This document shows, in pieces, positions 18,620 through 27,465 of a DNA stretch of 64,000 nt; the stretch's first letter is position 1; every line of letters begins with the position of its first letter. This DNA comes from CAZUXY01 sp964624235. GTDB lineage: Bacteria; Spirochaetota; UBA4802; UBA5368. The position numbers and the translations under genes were made by a program. Where the stretch lies: positions 1 through 64,000 of the forward strand of contig CAZUXY010000024.1 of assembly GCA_964624235.1 (NCBI GenBank), in the 5' to 3' direction. Below the pieces are notes generated by a model. It was not told the DNA's origin and ran no database searches. It saw nothing but the letters and a program-made list of their open reading frames with translations.

Positions 18620-20254
18620 ATGAATACACAGCCGGCACACGAAGCACGCAGGGATTTTTTACTTCGAAACGGTCTAATCGTGGACGGAACGGGCAGCACA
18701 CCCTTCCCGGGAAACGTGCTGGTAAAGGAGGGGCGCATAGCGGCGGTGTCCGAGCGGGAAATAACGTTCGAGGGCGCCGTGATCGATTGCGGGGGCAGGG
18801 CGGTCGCGCCCGGTTTCATCGATATGCATTCCCATAACGACTGGTTCATGCCGTCGTCCGACCAGACCGTTTTCACCGCGCCGTTCACCTCACAGGGGAT
18901 CACCACCTTTGTCGGCGGAAACTGCGGCTACAGCGCGGCCGGATTCAAGGATGTGGACCGGTATCGCAATGAACTGGAGAACAACATCTTCAAAGCGGGT
19001 CATGGCGGTATCCGGTGGAAGTCGTTTGCGGAGTATTTCGGGTTCCTGAAGAGCCGAGGTATCAGCCATAACCTGGCGATGCTGACCGGGCACGGCACCA
19101 CGCGGGCGTCGATACGCGGATTCGATTCTTCCGATATGAAAGAATCCGAGATATCGGACTTGAGTTACCAGCTGGAAAAAGCGATGGACGAAGGCGCGCG
19201 GGGTGTTTCGTTCGGCCTGGGCTATGAACCCGGTGTGTTCACCCCGACTGAAGAACTGGAGATGGTCGCGAAGCTGGTGCGGAAAAAGGACAAAATCATT
19301 ACGGTCCATATGCGGGCTTTCTCGAAAATATCAGGCGCCTATCCGATGAACCCCTTCGGCGAGGACCACAACGTGATGGCGGTCAGGGAATTCATAGAGC
19401 TGGCGCGGCGCACCGGGGTGCGACTCCAGATCTCGCACCTTATCTTCGTAGGTGCCCGTACCTGGAAAAATCATGAAAGGGTGCTGGAGATCATCGACCG
19501 CGCGATCGATGACGGGATCGACGTCAGGTTCGACACCTATGCCTATCACTGCGGAGCCTCGGTGCTGACCGGATTCATGCCTCCCTGGTTCATGGCGGGT
19601 CTGTGGGAAAACCTGAAAAACAGGAGCATGCTCCGCAGGCTCAGAATTGAAATGTTCCTGGCGTTCAAGCTGGTGGGTTTCGATTACCGGGACATCCAGA
19701 TCACCTGGGCCAACCATGACGAGCTTAACCGGTTCAACGGAATGTTCCTCTATGATATCGCCCGCGAAAGAAAACTCTCAGACTTCGAGAACTTCATCGA
19801 CTTCATCGAAAAAAGCGCCGCCGCGGCCAGGGTGCTCATGTACCGGTACAGTAACGACAGGATCATCGAAGACCTGATACGACACCGGGCCTCGCTCTTT
19901 ATGACCGATGCGTGGATCGAGACCGGCGGCGTCCAGAACCCCGCGGCCTTCGGGTGCTTCCCGCGGATTCTGCAAATCTCACGGGAGCGGCGCCTGCTCA
20001 CCCTGGAGGAGGCGGTGAGAAAGATGACCGGTGACTCGGCCCGGCGTTTTAATATAAAGGACCGCGGTCTGCTGAAGCCGGGGATGGCCGCCGACATCAC
20101 GGTTTTCGATCAGGACGCGATCAGCGACAACACCACCGTCAAGCACACCGGCGCCTGTTGCACGGGCATCACCGCCGTCTACATCAACGGATTACCGGCA
20201 TATAACGAAAACGGCGCCGTAACCGCACACCGGCCGGGCGCCGTGCTGTCATGA
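18620..20254 (+). CDS. N-acyl-D-amino-acid deacylase-like amidohydrolase
   Basis: A 544-residue amidohydrolase of the D-aminoacylase branch (Amidohydro_3). Seen: the beta-sandwich start LLRNGLIVDGTGSTPFPGNV, the barrel's metal motif GFIDMHSHNDW (about residues 73-83, H-x-H), TFVGGNCGYSAA, TGHGTTRASIRGF, a later HMRAFS, and the return strand GLLKPGMAADITVFD. Family members hydrolyse N-acyl-D-amino acids or related dipeptides and ureas in the cytoplasm using one or two zinc ions. It is about 50 residues longer than typical D-aminoacylase. GGGGAG lies 11 nt before ATG 18620. There is no partner permease nearby, so the substrate is undecided. Confidence 0.8.
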   Translation: MNTQPAHEARRDFLLRNGLIVDGTGSTPFPGNVLVKEGRIAAVSEREITFEGAVIDCGGRAVAPGFIDMHSHNDWFMPSSDQTVFTAPFTSQGITTFVGGNCGYSAAGFKDVDRYRNELENNIFKAGHGGIRWKSFAEYFGFLKSRGISHNLAMLTGHGTTRASIRGFDSSDMKESEISDLSYQLEKAMDEGARGVSFGLGYEPGVFTPTEELEMVAKLVRKKDKIITVHMRAFSKISGAYPMNPFGEDHNVMAVREFIELARRTGVRLQISHLIFVGARTWKNHERVLEIIDRAIDDGIDVRFDTYAYHCGASVLTGFMPPWFMAGLWENLKNRSMLRRLRIEMFLAFKLVGFDYRDIQITWANHDELNRFNGMFLYDIARERKLSDFENFIDFIEKSAAAARVLMYRYSNDRIIEDLIRHRASLFMTDAWIETGGVQNPAAFGCFPRILQISRERRLLTLEEAVRKMTGDSARRFNIKDRGLLKPGMAADITVFDQDAISDNTTVKHTGACCTGITAVYINGLPAYNENGAVTAHRPGAVLS

Positions 20255-20438
20255 ACCGGTGATACGGTGAATAAGAAAATTAAGTAATTGAATTATTTAC
20301 CTCTCTACAGTAGTGTAGTCGCGATTTGTTTAAGGATATCCCACAGGCGTTGTTGCCGGTTTTCACGCTGCGTCTGTCTCCTGTGTGTGTTGATATTATT
20401 GAACAAATTTCAACCATCATTTTTTTAAGGAGATAATT

Positions 20439-20702
20439 ATGCGTGGCAGCAAACTGTTCGTCGGCAACCTCAGCCATTCCGTGTCACGGGATCGCCTGCA
20501 GGAGCTCTTTGCGGGATACGGCACCGTTGTTGAAGCCAAGATAATCAGCGACAAGGGTTTCGGCTTTGTCGAAATGTCCAGCCAGGCAGAAGCCGAAGAG
20601 GCGAAAAAGTCACTCAACGGCTACAACCTCGAAGGGAGAAATCTCAGGGTTGATGAAGCCCGCCCGAAGGGAGAGAGCCGTGGGAAACCCTACCGGCGCT
20701 GA
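20439..20702 (+). CDS. Single-RRM RNA-binding protein
   Basis: An 87-residue protein that is one RNA-recognition motif. RNP2 appears as KLFVGNL (about residues 5-11) and RNP1 as KGFGFVEM (about 43-50), with the usual phenylalanines for base stacking, and the tail is short and basic (PKGESRGKPYRR). Such RRM proteins in cyanobacteria, spirochaetes and other bacteria act as RNA chaperones, often cold-induced. The start is secure: ATG 20439 behind TTAAGGAGATAATT. The gene is monocistronic with about 180 bp of AT-rich leader containing a small CTACA/TGTAG dyad (near 20308-20321), which may be regulatory. Confidence 0.9.
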   Translation: MRGSKLFVGNLSHSVSRDRLQELFAGYGTVVEAKIISDKGFGFVEMSSQAEAEEAKKSLNGYNLEGRNLRVDEARPKGESRGKPYRR

Positions 20703-20926
20703 GGGTTTAGTTTTTCCGTACATCCGATCATTAAGATAAAAATATTCTTCGCACACCGGTGATGGCAGGAGGTTTCTGCCTTCCTTACCGGCCGCCCCGA
20801 AACCGCACGAATCATCGTACGATTACGGCAAGTGCGGCAGCCGGTTATAAAGGGCGTATAATGCCGTGTGTACCGCTACATAATCCCGCACCCTGAAAAA
20901 CGGTGCCCTTCGGCCCCGAAAAAAAA

Positions 20927-20956
20927 TTGACAGATCAGGTTCTTTTTTGTTAATAA
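20927..20956 (+). promoter_or_regulatory. Promoter of the exported barrel protein gene
   Basis: TTGACA (20927-20932), an 18-bp spacer and TAATAA (20951-20956), about 45 nt before the ATG at 21002. The -35 is perfect and the -10 is four of six. Confidence 0.5.
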
Positions 20957-21001
20957 AAGCGGGGTTTTCCTCATACCTGAAACATATACAAGGAAATTAA
21001 T

Positions 21002-21880
21002 ATGAAAAAGACAACGATTGTACTCCTTATGCTCGCTCTCGCTTTGCCCCTGTACGCCGACGAGATACACCTCAACGATGGTCGTGTCATCAAGGGCGCC
21101 ATTATCCGCATAACGCCGGACAGGATAGAATACGATCCCGAGGGAGACGTTCCCTTCGATGTGTTTCCCAGGGGTCAGATTGAAAAGATCGTGTACGAAA
21201 ACGGCAGGGTGGTGATGCTCAATGAAGGGAAGAAACCGCCGACGGAGCAGAAGGACGTGGAAGAGAAAAAACCGGTTGAAAAGAAAGAAGAAAAAGTAGT
21301 GGCTTCCTATACGTCGCCCCTGAAGGGGTTTCATCAGCACGATGGATTCTACGTCCGTTTTCTTTTTGGACCCAGCTATGGATCCTCAGAGATCCGGAAT
21401 TTCCAGGGTGAAAACCTTACCGTCAAGGGAGGAGGGGCCTCACTTAATGTGCAGCTGGGCTATGCCGTACTGGAGAACCTGGTAATTTTCTGGGAGAACG
21501 GATCCTCCGCATTCGTGGATGCTGAGGTTGAATGGGGCGATTATGCCCTCATCGGCTCTCAAAAAGAGAATGATATGGTTTTTACCACTATGGGAATAGG
21601 GGTAAACTGGTATTTTATGCCCTATAATTTCTATATCGCGTCGTCTCTTTCCTATGGGGAAACACAATTCGACGGGGATCTCCTCGACGGCTCTTCCAAT
21701 GGAGGATTGTATCTTTCGTTCTGGGTGGGCAAGGAATGGTGGGTCTCGGCCAACTGGGGCCTCGGGTTGGCCTGGTATGTGATGTACGGCCATGATAAGG
21801 TTAAGGAAAAAACCTTGAACGGAACGTACGATACGCGCAACTGGGTGATAGGACTCTGTTTCTCGGCAACCTATAACTGA
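21002..21880 (+). CDS. Exported protein: Sm-like N-terminus plus outer-membrane barrel
   Basis: A 292-residue protein with a Sec signal (MKKTTIVLLMLALALPLYA, cut after about residue 19). Residues 20-75 carry a small beta module of the form L-x-D-G-x-x-I-x-G-x-I (IHLNDGRVIKGAII), often seen at the start of spirochaetal and other exported proteins. A lysine/glutamate-rich linker follows (about 78-100). The last 185 residues alternate aromatic and polar residues with short turns and end in an aromatic-rich strand (WVIGLCFSATYN), as expected for an 8-strand outer-membrane barrel. The same N-module occurs in the barrel protein at 61212-62633, so the two are distant relatives. The function is unknown. 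Confidence 0.65.
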   Translation: MKKTTIVLLMLALALPLYADEIHLNDGRVIKGAIIRITPDRIEYDPEGDVPFDVFPRGQIEKIVYENGRVVMLNEGKKPPTEQKDVEEKKPVEKKEEKVVASYTSPLKGFHQHDGFYVRFLFGPSYGSSEIRNFQGENLTVKGGGASLNVQLGYAVLENLVIFWENGSSAFVDAEVEWGDYALIGSQKENDMVFTTMGIGVNWYFMPYNFYIASSLSYGETQFDGDLLDGSSNGGLYLSFWVGKEWWVSANWGLGLAWYVMYGHDKVKEKTLNGTYDTRNWVIGLCFSATYN

Positions 21881-21893
21881 TCGAAACCGAAGG

Positions 21894-21912
21894 CCGGAGT
21901 CTCTGACACCGG
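21894..21912. terminator. Hairpin between convergent genes
   Basis: CCGGAGTC, a 3-nt loop and GACACCGG (one A-A mismatch), followed by TCTTT. It sits 14 bp after the stop of the barrel gene and before the stop of the convergent glycosidase-like gene, so it could end both transcripts. Confidence 0.5.
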
Positions 21913-21944
21913 TCTTTACGTGTAAAAGCCTTTGTGTTCCCGCG

Positions 21945-24467
21945 CTATGCCTGCCATGTCCACTCCCGGTGCCGCGGCGCCGACAGGCGCCGGTCTCCCG
22001 TTATCGTGATGCAGGGATGCGCATAGGCACCGGCGTCTGCGGTGATCTGTGCGGGAGGGCAGTCGCCTTCGTAGGGGGCGATCATCAGGGAAAAGCACTG
22101 CGCTCTGCCGTTATACGACGGGGCGTAGGAATTCAGGTGGTCGGCGGCAAGCAGTGCCAGAGTCCTTCCGAGTCCGCTGCGGGCCGTATCGTACTTCAGC
22201 TGCTTCCCGTAGTAGGTGCCGAAAGGATTCAAATAGACCGGGGTCTGTTCCCCCCTGAGACGCGTGCGTAGAGGACAGAACGCCGGGGAGGCCGCGGCTT
22301 CGGCCGACTGGGCCAGGAGGATCCCCCTGGCGCCGTTCGTAACGGCGACCCATCCGTTGGTAACGTGATTGTTGACCGAATCCAGCTCGCGGTTCCGTGA
22401 AAACGCGCCGTAATCGAGATCGTAAAAGTTGGTTTCGCCGCAGTGGTTGTGCTTCCATACCCGAAGGGGGTTCTGCGCCGAGCCCGCGATCCCGGGGACG
22501 ATCTCGCAGGGCATCACTTCCCTCCATCGTCCGTCCCAGGTCTGCTGCAGACGGCGCGAACGCGCCCGGTTGTATTTTTTATGCCTGGTTTCGGGATAGC
22601 GCACGCTTACGAAGGCATAGAGATAGGGAACGCCCGCGAAGAGCATAAGCTCACGCTCGAAGACGACAACATGGTCCTCCCTGCCTCCGATGCGGATCTC
22701 TCCCTCGGTGCGCACGATGCCCGCAAACCCGCCCGCCGGCGTTGCGGTTTCCACGAGCCGCCACCGGGTGCAGCGACGTACGGTCCTTCCGTAGGTGATG
22801 CCGCTTCTGCAGAACAGGTCCTCGCCGTAACGCGCAGATCCCGAAACGAGTTCCGCGATTTCATTGTGTTCGTTCAGCGTAATGGTCAACAGGCCGTTGC
22901 TAATGCGGTCAGCGGTGATTGTTACCGCCTGTCCGGAAAGAGGAATACCGGGCGGGTCTGCCGGCAAGAACAGTTCATAGTTTTTACGTTCCCCGGGCCC
23001 CAGACGTTCGGTGAACATAAGTTCCCTGCGGCCGGCGGTTTCCGATACAACGCACGGTGTAACGGCGCCGGCTCGTTCACGCAGCGCTACGGGGGAATCC
23101 GGGAAGGCTTCATGTGCGAGGGGCAGCCTTACCAGGTACAGAGCGGCACGAGGGGTGTTTCCCGCCGATGCGCCGCCCATCGCGTTGCGGCAGTCCATCA
23201 GGACGAGGGAATCCCTCTGCCCGTCTTTGCTTGCGAACCCCTGTGAGGCGATGTCGAAGGCCCCGGCGGCCGCATCGACCGATGCGCCGATCATCGTCGC
23301 GGCGGTCCGCAGCCTGGTCAGGTTCATTACCGGCGAGGCCATACCGAAGTGGGTGGTTGAAAGCGACCTGAGACGTTCCTCGAAAGACCGTGAGAGCAGC
23401 GCTTCGATTTCCTCCGCGCGGGGAAGGCGGCCGGTAGTCTCCATGAGCCGTCGGGTCTGCGCCTCCATAAGCCGCGAGCGTTCAATCCCCGTCCACAGCT
23501 GCTGGTTTTCCCATTTCTCGGCCCAGCTCGAATACCCGTCGAAAGATCCGTCCGCGGTGTCCTGGCCGAAACAGACCTCCCCGACGGGTGGATGGCTTTC
23601 GAGGTAGGCGCGGGGGGTGGTGAATCTCAGAAAATCGAGGCCGTCGATGTTTTTCAGCAGCCCCTCCAGCCCCCGCAGCGAGGACCACAGCAGGTCCAGC
23701 GGCGGCGCCTTGATGCCGTACCAGAAGTCGTCGTCGGCGTCCATATCGACTGTCAGTAGCAGGTCGCAGGGGTCCTTTTCCTTCAATTGCAGGCGGCGCA
23801 GGCGCTTCAGCCATCTGCGGAGCGTCAGGTTGTCGATGAGATCGCCGGTGTTATAGGCGGGCATCAGGGTCATGGTGTCTTCGACGCCGGGATAGCGCAG
23901 GGTAAGGGGATTGAAACGTTCTTTCAGGCCGAGCGGGGGCACAAAGTTACTGAAACTGTTGAAGGGGACCGCACTGTAAAAGAGGCTCAACGCCCTGATG
24001 CCGCAGCGGCGGTACAGGGACACATGACCCGGGGTAAACATCATCTCCTGGGGGCGCACCATGAAAGGATCGACGCCGAAGAGGTCTTTCACCCCCGATC
24101 TGGCGTTGTTCGTGACCGCTCTCCCGATCGCCGCTTCGAACTCGGCCGCGGTGTGGGTGCTCACCATACCGTTGTTGTACGACATAATCTGTATCTCATC
24201 GCCGTTTTCGCGCACCCTGCGTTTCATGTCCTCGATGATGTCGGGGCAGTGGGCGGGCATAATGGTTTCGAGGGAAAAATAGTTTTCAAAGTCCCAGGTA
24301 CCCTTCACAGGAATACCGCGCCGGTTGTATGCATCGAGCACTCTGATGATGTGACGGATTATCCTGATGTCCTTGCCGAAGCCCATCTCGTCGGGGGTGT
24401 CGCCGCGGTACGAGTGGTAGAAGTTGCCGTGAAAGCGGAATGAAAGGTATATGACGCAATTATTCAT
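21945..24467 (-). CDS. Large glycoside hydrolase-like protein (GH57/GH38-type barrel)
   Basis: An 840-residue protein without a signal peptide. The first 300 residues look like the (beta/alpha)7 barrel shared by GH57, GH38 and polysaccharide deacetylases: CVIYLSFRFHGNFYH, then GTWDFENYFSLE, IQIMSYNNG, MVRPQEMMFTPGH and LLTVDMDADDDFWYG. These place acidic and histidine residues at strand ends, though the nucleophile cannot be assigned. The C-terminal 500 residues are beta-rich, as in alpha-mannosidases. It may act on an intracellular alpha-glycan or glycoconjugate. The neighbours (a histidine kinase and a barrel protein) give no pathway. ATG 24467; the gene is divergent from the kinase gene. 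Confidence 0.55.
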   Translation of the reverse strand: MNNCVIYLSFRFHGNFYHSYRGDTPDEMGFGKDIRIIRHIIRVLDAYNRRGIPVKGTWDFENYFSLETIMPAHCPDIIEDMKRRVRENGDEIQIMSYNNGMVSTHTAAEFEAAIGRAVTNNARSGVKDLFGVDPFMVRPQEMMFTPGHVSLYRRCGIRALSLFYSAVPFNSFSNFVPPLGLKERFNPLTLRYPGVEDTMTLMPAYNTGDLIDNLTLRRWLKRLRRLQLKEKDPCDLLLTVDMDADDDFWYGIKAPPLDLLWSSLRGLEGLLKNIDGLDFLRFTTPRAYLESHPPVGEVCFGQDTADGSFDGYSSWAEKWENQQLWTGIERSRLMEAQTRRLMETTGRLPRAEEIEALLSRSFEERLRSLSTTHFGMASPVMNLTRLRTAATMIGASVDAAAGAFDIASQGFASKDGQRDSLVLMDCRNAMGGASAGNTPRAALYLVRLPLAHEAFPDSPVALRERAGAVTPCVVSETAGRRELMFTERLGPGERKNYELFLPADPPGIPLSGQAVTITADRISNGLLTITLNEHNEIAELVSGSARYGEDLFCRSGITYGRTVRRCTRWRLVETATPAGGFAGIVRTEGEIRIGGREDHVVVFERELMLFAGVPYLYAFVSVRYPETRHKKYNRARSRRLQQTWDGRWREVMPCEIVPGIAGSAQNPLRVWKHNHCGETNFYDLDYGAFSRNRELDSVNNHVTNGWVAVTNGARGILLAQSAEAAASPAFCPLRTRLRGEQTPVYLNPFGTYYGKQLKYDTARSGLGRTLALLAADHLNSYAPSYNGRAQCFSLMIAPYEGDCPPAQITADAGAYAHPCITITGDRRLSAPRHREWTWQA

Positions 24468-24692
24468 TTTCTGTTTTCCTCTTTCGCTTTCCCTTCTCCA
24501 TTGTCTGAATGATTCATCAGGAGTGAGTCTGGAGTCTAGCCCGAGGTTCTCTTTACAGGCAAGCGTTTTTCCTCCGGCGGCCGGGACGGAAAATTCCTGC
24601 TTGCAATGGGCCGGTTGGTGTAATTAAATCTGTGTGCGGGCGGATTGTATCGTCGTAATGTCGGTACAGGCACTCAAACAGGATTGTTCTTT

Positions 24693-26453
24693 ATGAAGGA
24701 AAAAGACCATGAGCGGCAGATGCCGGTTGAACGGCGGCCTTATGCGAGGGTGCTGATAAGCGGAGTCGTGGTGATTGCCGCGTTCAGCCTGATGTTCGGG
24801 TACCAGATCCGCCATTACGTCCAGAGGATAGAGAAACAGCGCAGGGTGAGCCTGGTGCAACTGGTGATGGTGGCGCGAAACGCGATTGAACCCCTGGTGG
24901 CCGGGGTGCGGAACGGACTGCTGCCGCGTAGTACGGCGATGACACGCATCAGGGACATGGTGCGTAAAATGGTCTATGACGATCAGTACGGAAAGAACTA
25001 TATCTTCATGAGCGCGTATGACGGCACCATGCTGGTGCAGCCCTTCGAGCCCCACAAGGAGATGACCGACCAGTGGGACCTTCGGGACGAGAAGGGAACA
25101 TACATAATCAGGGAGCTGGTGAAGTCGGCGCGCGGCGCTTCAGGATCGGGTTTCGTGAGCTATTACTATTATATTCCCGGCATCAAGGCCCCCCAGGAGA
25201 AACTGGCATATGTGGTGGGCATACCCGAACTTCAATGTTACATCGGCACGGGCATGTACATGCACGATGCGTATATGGAGCAGCGTTCCATCCTCCGCAG
25301 GGCGGTGTTCTGGTCCGCCGTGTTTGTCGCGCTCCTGGTTTTGTCGGTGCTGATCTCGCTGAGGGAAATCTCTCGGCGCAATAGAACATTGGTGCGGGAG
25401 GTGGATGAAAGAAAACGGGCCCAGGATGAGCTTATGCTCTTCAGGGACCTGGTTGACTATTCCAATGACGCCGTTTTCCTTATTGAACCTTATACCGGAA
25501 AAATCCTCGAGGCCAGCCGCAGGGGATGGGAAGGACTGGGGTACGGCCGTGACGAAATCCCGACACTGACGGTGGGTGATATCGACGTGTTCGTACGCGA
25601 CATGGAAAACACCGACGCGGTCTATGATGAAATACGGCGGACAGGATCAAGAATCGTGGAGAGCGTGGTGAAGCGTCGGGACGGCGGCACCTTTCCGGTG
25701 GAAACCAGCATTCGTTACGTAACCCACGGGAACAAGGACTATATCGTCGCGGTGGCGCGCGATATTACCGAAAGGAAACGCGCGGACCAGAAGATAAAAG
25801 AATCGCTGCATGAAAAAGAACTGCTGCTGAAAGAAATACACCACAGGGTGAAAAATAATTTCCAGATGACCACAAGCCTGCTCAGCCTGAAACTGATGAA
25901 CACCGAAAATCCCGAAGCCAGGGAGGGACTCCTGGATTCACGGAACCGCATATATTCCATGGCCATGATCCACGAGAAACTCTATCGGTCCGATGACCTC
26001 TCCCACCTTAATTTCGACGCGTATCTTATGGACATCATTTACGAACTTCATGCGGGTTATTCCGGTCCCGCCCGCGGCATCAACCTCAGCATGGACATGG
26101 ACGAGGTGCGGTTAGGCATAGACCGTGCTATCCCGGCGGGCCTGGTGGTCAACGAACTGGTGACCAACGCGCTTAAATACGCGTTTCCCGAAGGATGGAA
26201 GGCCGATGACCGGACGATACGTGTTTCGTTGAAGAAAGAGGAGGATCACACGTTAATGATAGCGGTGAGCGACAACGGCGTGGGCATGCCTGAGGGGTAT
26301 AACCCCCAGAAAGCCACGACGCTGGGGCTGGCCCTGGTTCCCCTGCTGGTCGACCAGCTGCAGGGTGTCCTCGACATCAACAGGGGCAAAGGCACCACGG
26401 TAACCGTACGGTTCGGATACGGGACTGAGGATTCACCCCCGGCGAAGGTCTGA
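24693..26453 (+). CDS. Cache-PAS sensor histidine kinase (HisKA_2 type)
   Basis: A 586-residue membrane sensor kinase. A transmembrane helix at about 20-42 and another near 215-235 bracket a periplasmic single-Cache domain with the typical NYIFMSAYDGTMLVQPFEP and FVSYYYYIPG stretches, a fold that binds small organic acids or amino acids. A cytoplasmic PAS domain follows (DLVDYSNDAVFLIEPYTG onward). The dimerisation helix is of the HisKA_2 class, LKEIHHRVKNNFQMTTSLLSL, with the phospho-accepting histidine in HHR. The ATPase domain has NELVTNALKYAF, DNGVGMP and a shortened G2 box. No response regulator is adjacent. ATG 24693 follows AGGA; a frame opening 16 codons earlier lacks an RBS. Confidence 0.9.
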   Translation: MKEKDHERQMPVERRPYARVLISGVVVIAAFSLMFGYQIRHYVQRIEKQRRVSLVQLVMVARNAIEPLVAGVRNGLLPRSTAMTRIRDMVRKMVYDDQYGKNYIFMSAYDGTMLVQPFEPHKEMTDQWDLRDEKGTYIIRELVKSARGASGSGFVSYYYYIPGIKAPQEKLAYVVGIPELQCYIGTGMYMHDAYMEQRSILRRAVFWSAVFVALLVLSVLISLREISRRNRTLVREVDERKRAQDELMLFRDLVDYSNDAVFLIEPYTGKILEASRRGWEGLGYGRDEIPTLTVGDIDVFVRDMENTDAVYDEIRRTGSRIVESVVKRRDGGTFPVETSIRYVTHGNKDYIVAVARDITERKRADQKIKESLHEKELLLKEIHHRVKNNFQMTTSLLSLKLMNTENPEAREGLLDSRNRIYSMAMIHEKLYRSDDLSHLNFDAYLMDIIYELHAGYSGPARGINLSMDMDEVRLGIDRAIPAGLVVNELVTNALKYAFPEGWKADDRTIRVSLKKEEDHTLMIAVSDNGVGMPEGYNPQKATTLGLALVPLLVDQLQGVLDINRGKGTTVTVRFGYGTEDSPPAKV

Positions 26454-26494
26454 CCTTCTCCCGGATCTGATTGATTAACAGGTTTCAGGCTTTC

Positions 26495-27172
26495 TCAGCG
26501 CAGCTTTTTCCCTGTCGTGAACCTGCCGTTCTTCCCGTCCCAGGTCAGCTCGATCTTTTTGTATACGATCCGGCTTTTAAACTCCTTGACGATCGCCCGG
26601 TCTTCCACCCCGGCGTACATCTCGGGGTCCTTGACGTGCAGCGAAACAAAAGCCGTGGTGCCGTAGCGTGGAAGGGTGTAGGCGTACTGGACCAGTTTCA
26701 TTCCCCGGGTTTTGTAATCCGTGCTTCCCATGAAGCGTTCCATCTTCGAGGGATCGAAGGCCGGATCAAGAAACATGCGGTGATCGATTTTCGGCAGCAC
26801 CTTCGCCGTGATATCGACCCATTTGCCCTTCTCACGGGCCATAAAGAGGGCGGTATAATCGCCGCCGATGCCGTTGTAATAGGTGGTGATGCCTACATAG
26901 GGGTTTTTGGCGGCGTCCAGATACAGTACGTAGACCGCCTCAACATCGCCGTCCCCTCCGTGATGCACGGTCTGGATGTACCCGTTACGCAGGTCGACCA
27001 CCTTGACCTCGCTGGACCCGTATTCGGGCTGTACCGCGAATTCCCATGCGGCGCCCTTTCTGACTATCTTGTCGTTTTTGATCTGGTTGTAGTATTCGGC
27101 GATGGTCTGGGCGGCGAGCGAGGCAGGCAACAGTACCGCCGTCAGAATCGCGATCAGGTTCGTTTTTTTCAT
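26495..27172 (-). CDS. Exported protein of unknown function
   Basis: A 225-residue protein with a Sec signal (MKKTNLIAILTAVLLPASLAAQ, cut near residue 22). The mature part is rich in aromatic and glycine residues in short beta-like stretches (for example VYVLYLDAAKNPYVGITTYYNG) and has no membrane helix or lipobox. I recognise no catalytic motif or named family. It ends convergent with the kinase gene, 42 bp apart. ATG 27172 follows AAGGAAG. It is probably periplasmic. Confidence 0.6.
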   Translation of the reverse strand: MKKTNLIAILTAVLLPASLAAQTIAEYYNQIKNDKIVRKGAAWEFAVQPEYGSSEVKVVDLRNGYIQTVHHGGDGDVEAVYVLYLDAAKNPYVGITTYYNGIGGDYTALFMAREKGKWVDITAKVLPKIDHRMFLDPAFDPSKMERFMGSTDYKTRGMKLVQYAYTLPRYGTTAFVSLHVKDPEMYAGVEDRAIVKEFKSRIVYKKIELTWDGKNGRFTTGKKLR

Positions 27173-27303
27173 GGATCAATCTTCCTTTCTGTGTTTTTAT
27201 GCCGGTCCGCACATGAATAATGACCGGGGATCAGCATAGGGGTGTTAACGCCAAAAGGTAAATAAAAAAAACAGGGGCCAGTTTTTTTTACATATGTTCC
27301 CGA

Positions 27304-27376
27304 CCTTGATCAAGGACCTTTAAGCTCAGTATTCCCATGATTAAACTATTGACAGAGGTTAAAGTTGTAGTATTAC
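27304..27376 (+). promoter_or_regulatory. Promoter and 12-bp palindrome before the acyl-CoA ligase operon
   Basis: TTGACA (27349-27354), a 16-bp spacer and TATTAC (27371-27376). A perfect palindrome, CCTTGATCAAGG (27304-27315), is centred about 70 bp upstream of the expected start site. That is a position suited to an activator, or part of a repressor array. The ligase ATG is at 27466. Confidence 0.5.
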
Positions 27377-27465
27377 AGGTTGTGTGAAATCATCGGTAAT
27401 GTTTTTGGTGAAAACAGTACCGTTTCCACGGCGCGGCAACAGGACGGTGTGGAGGGAGGACCATC

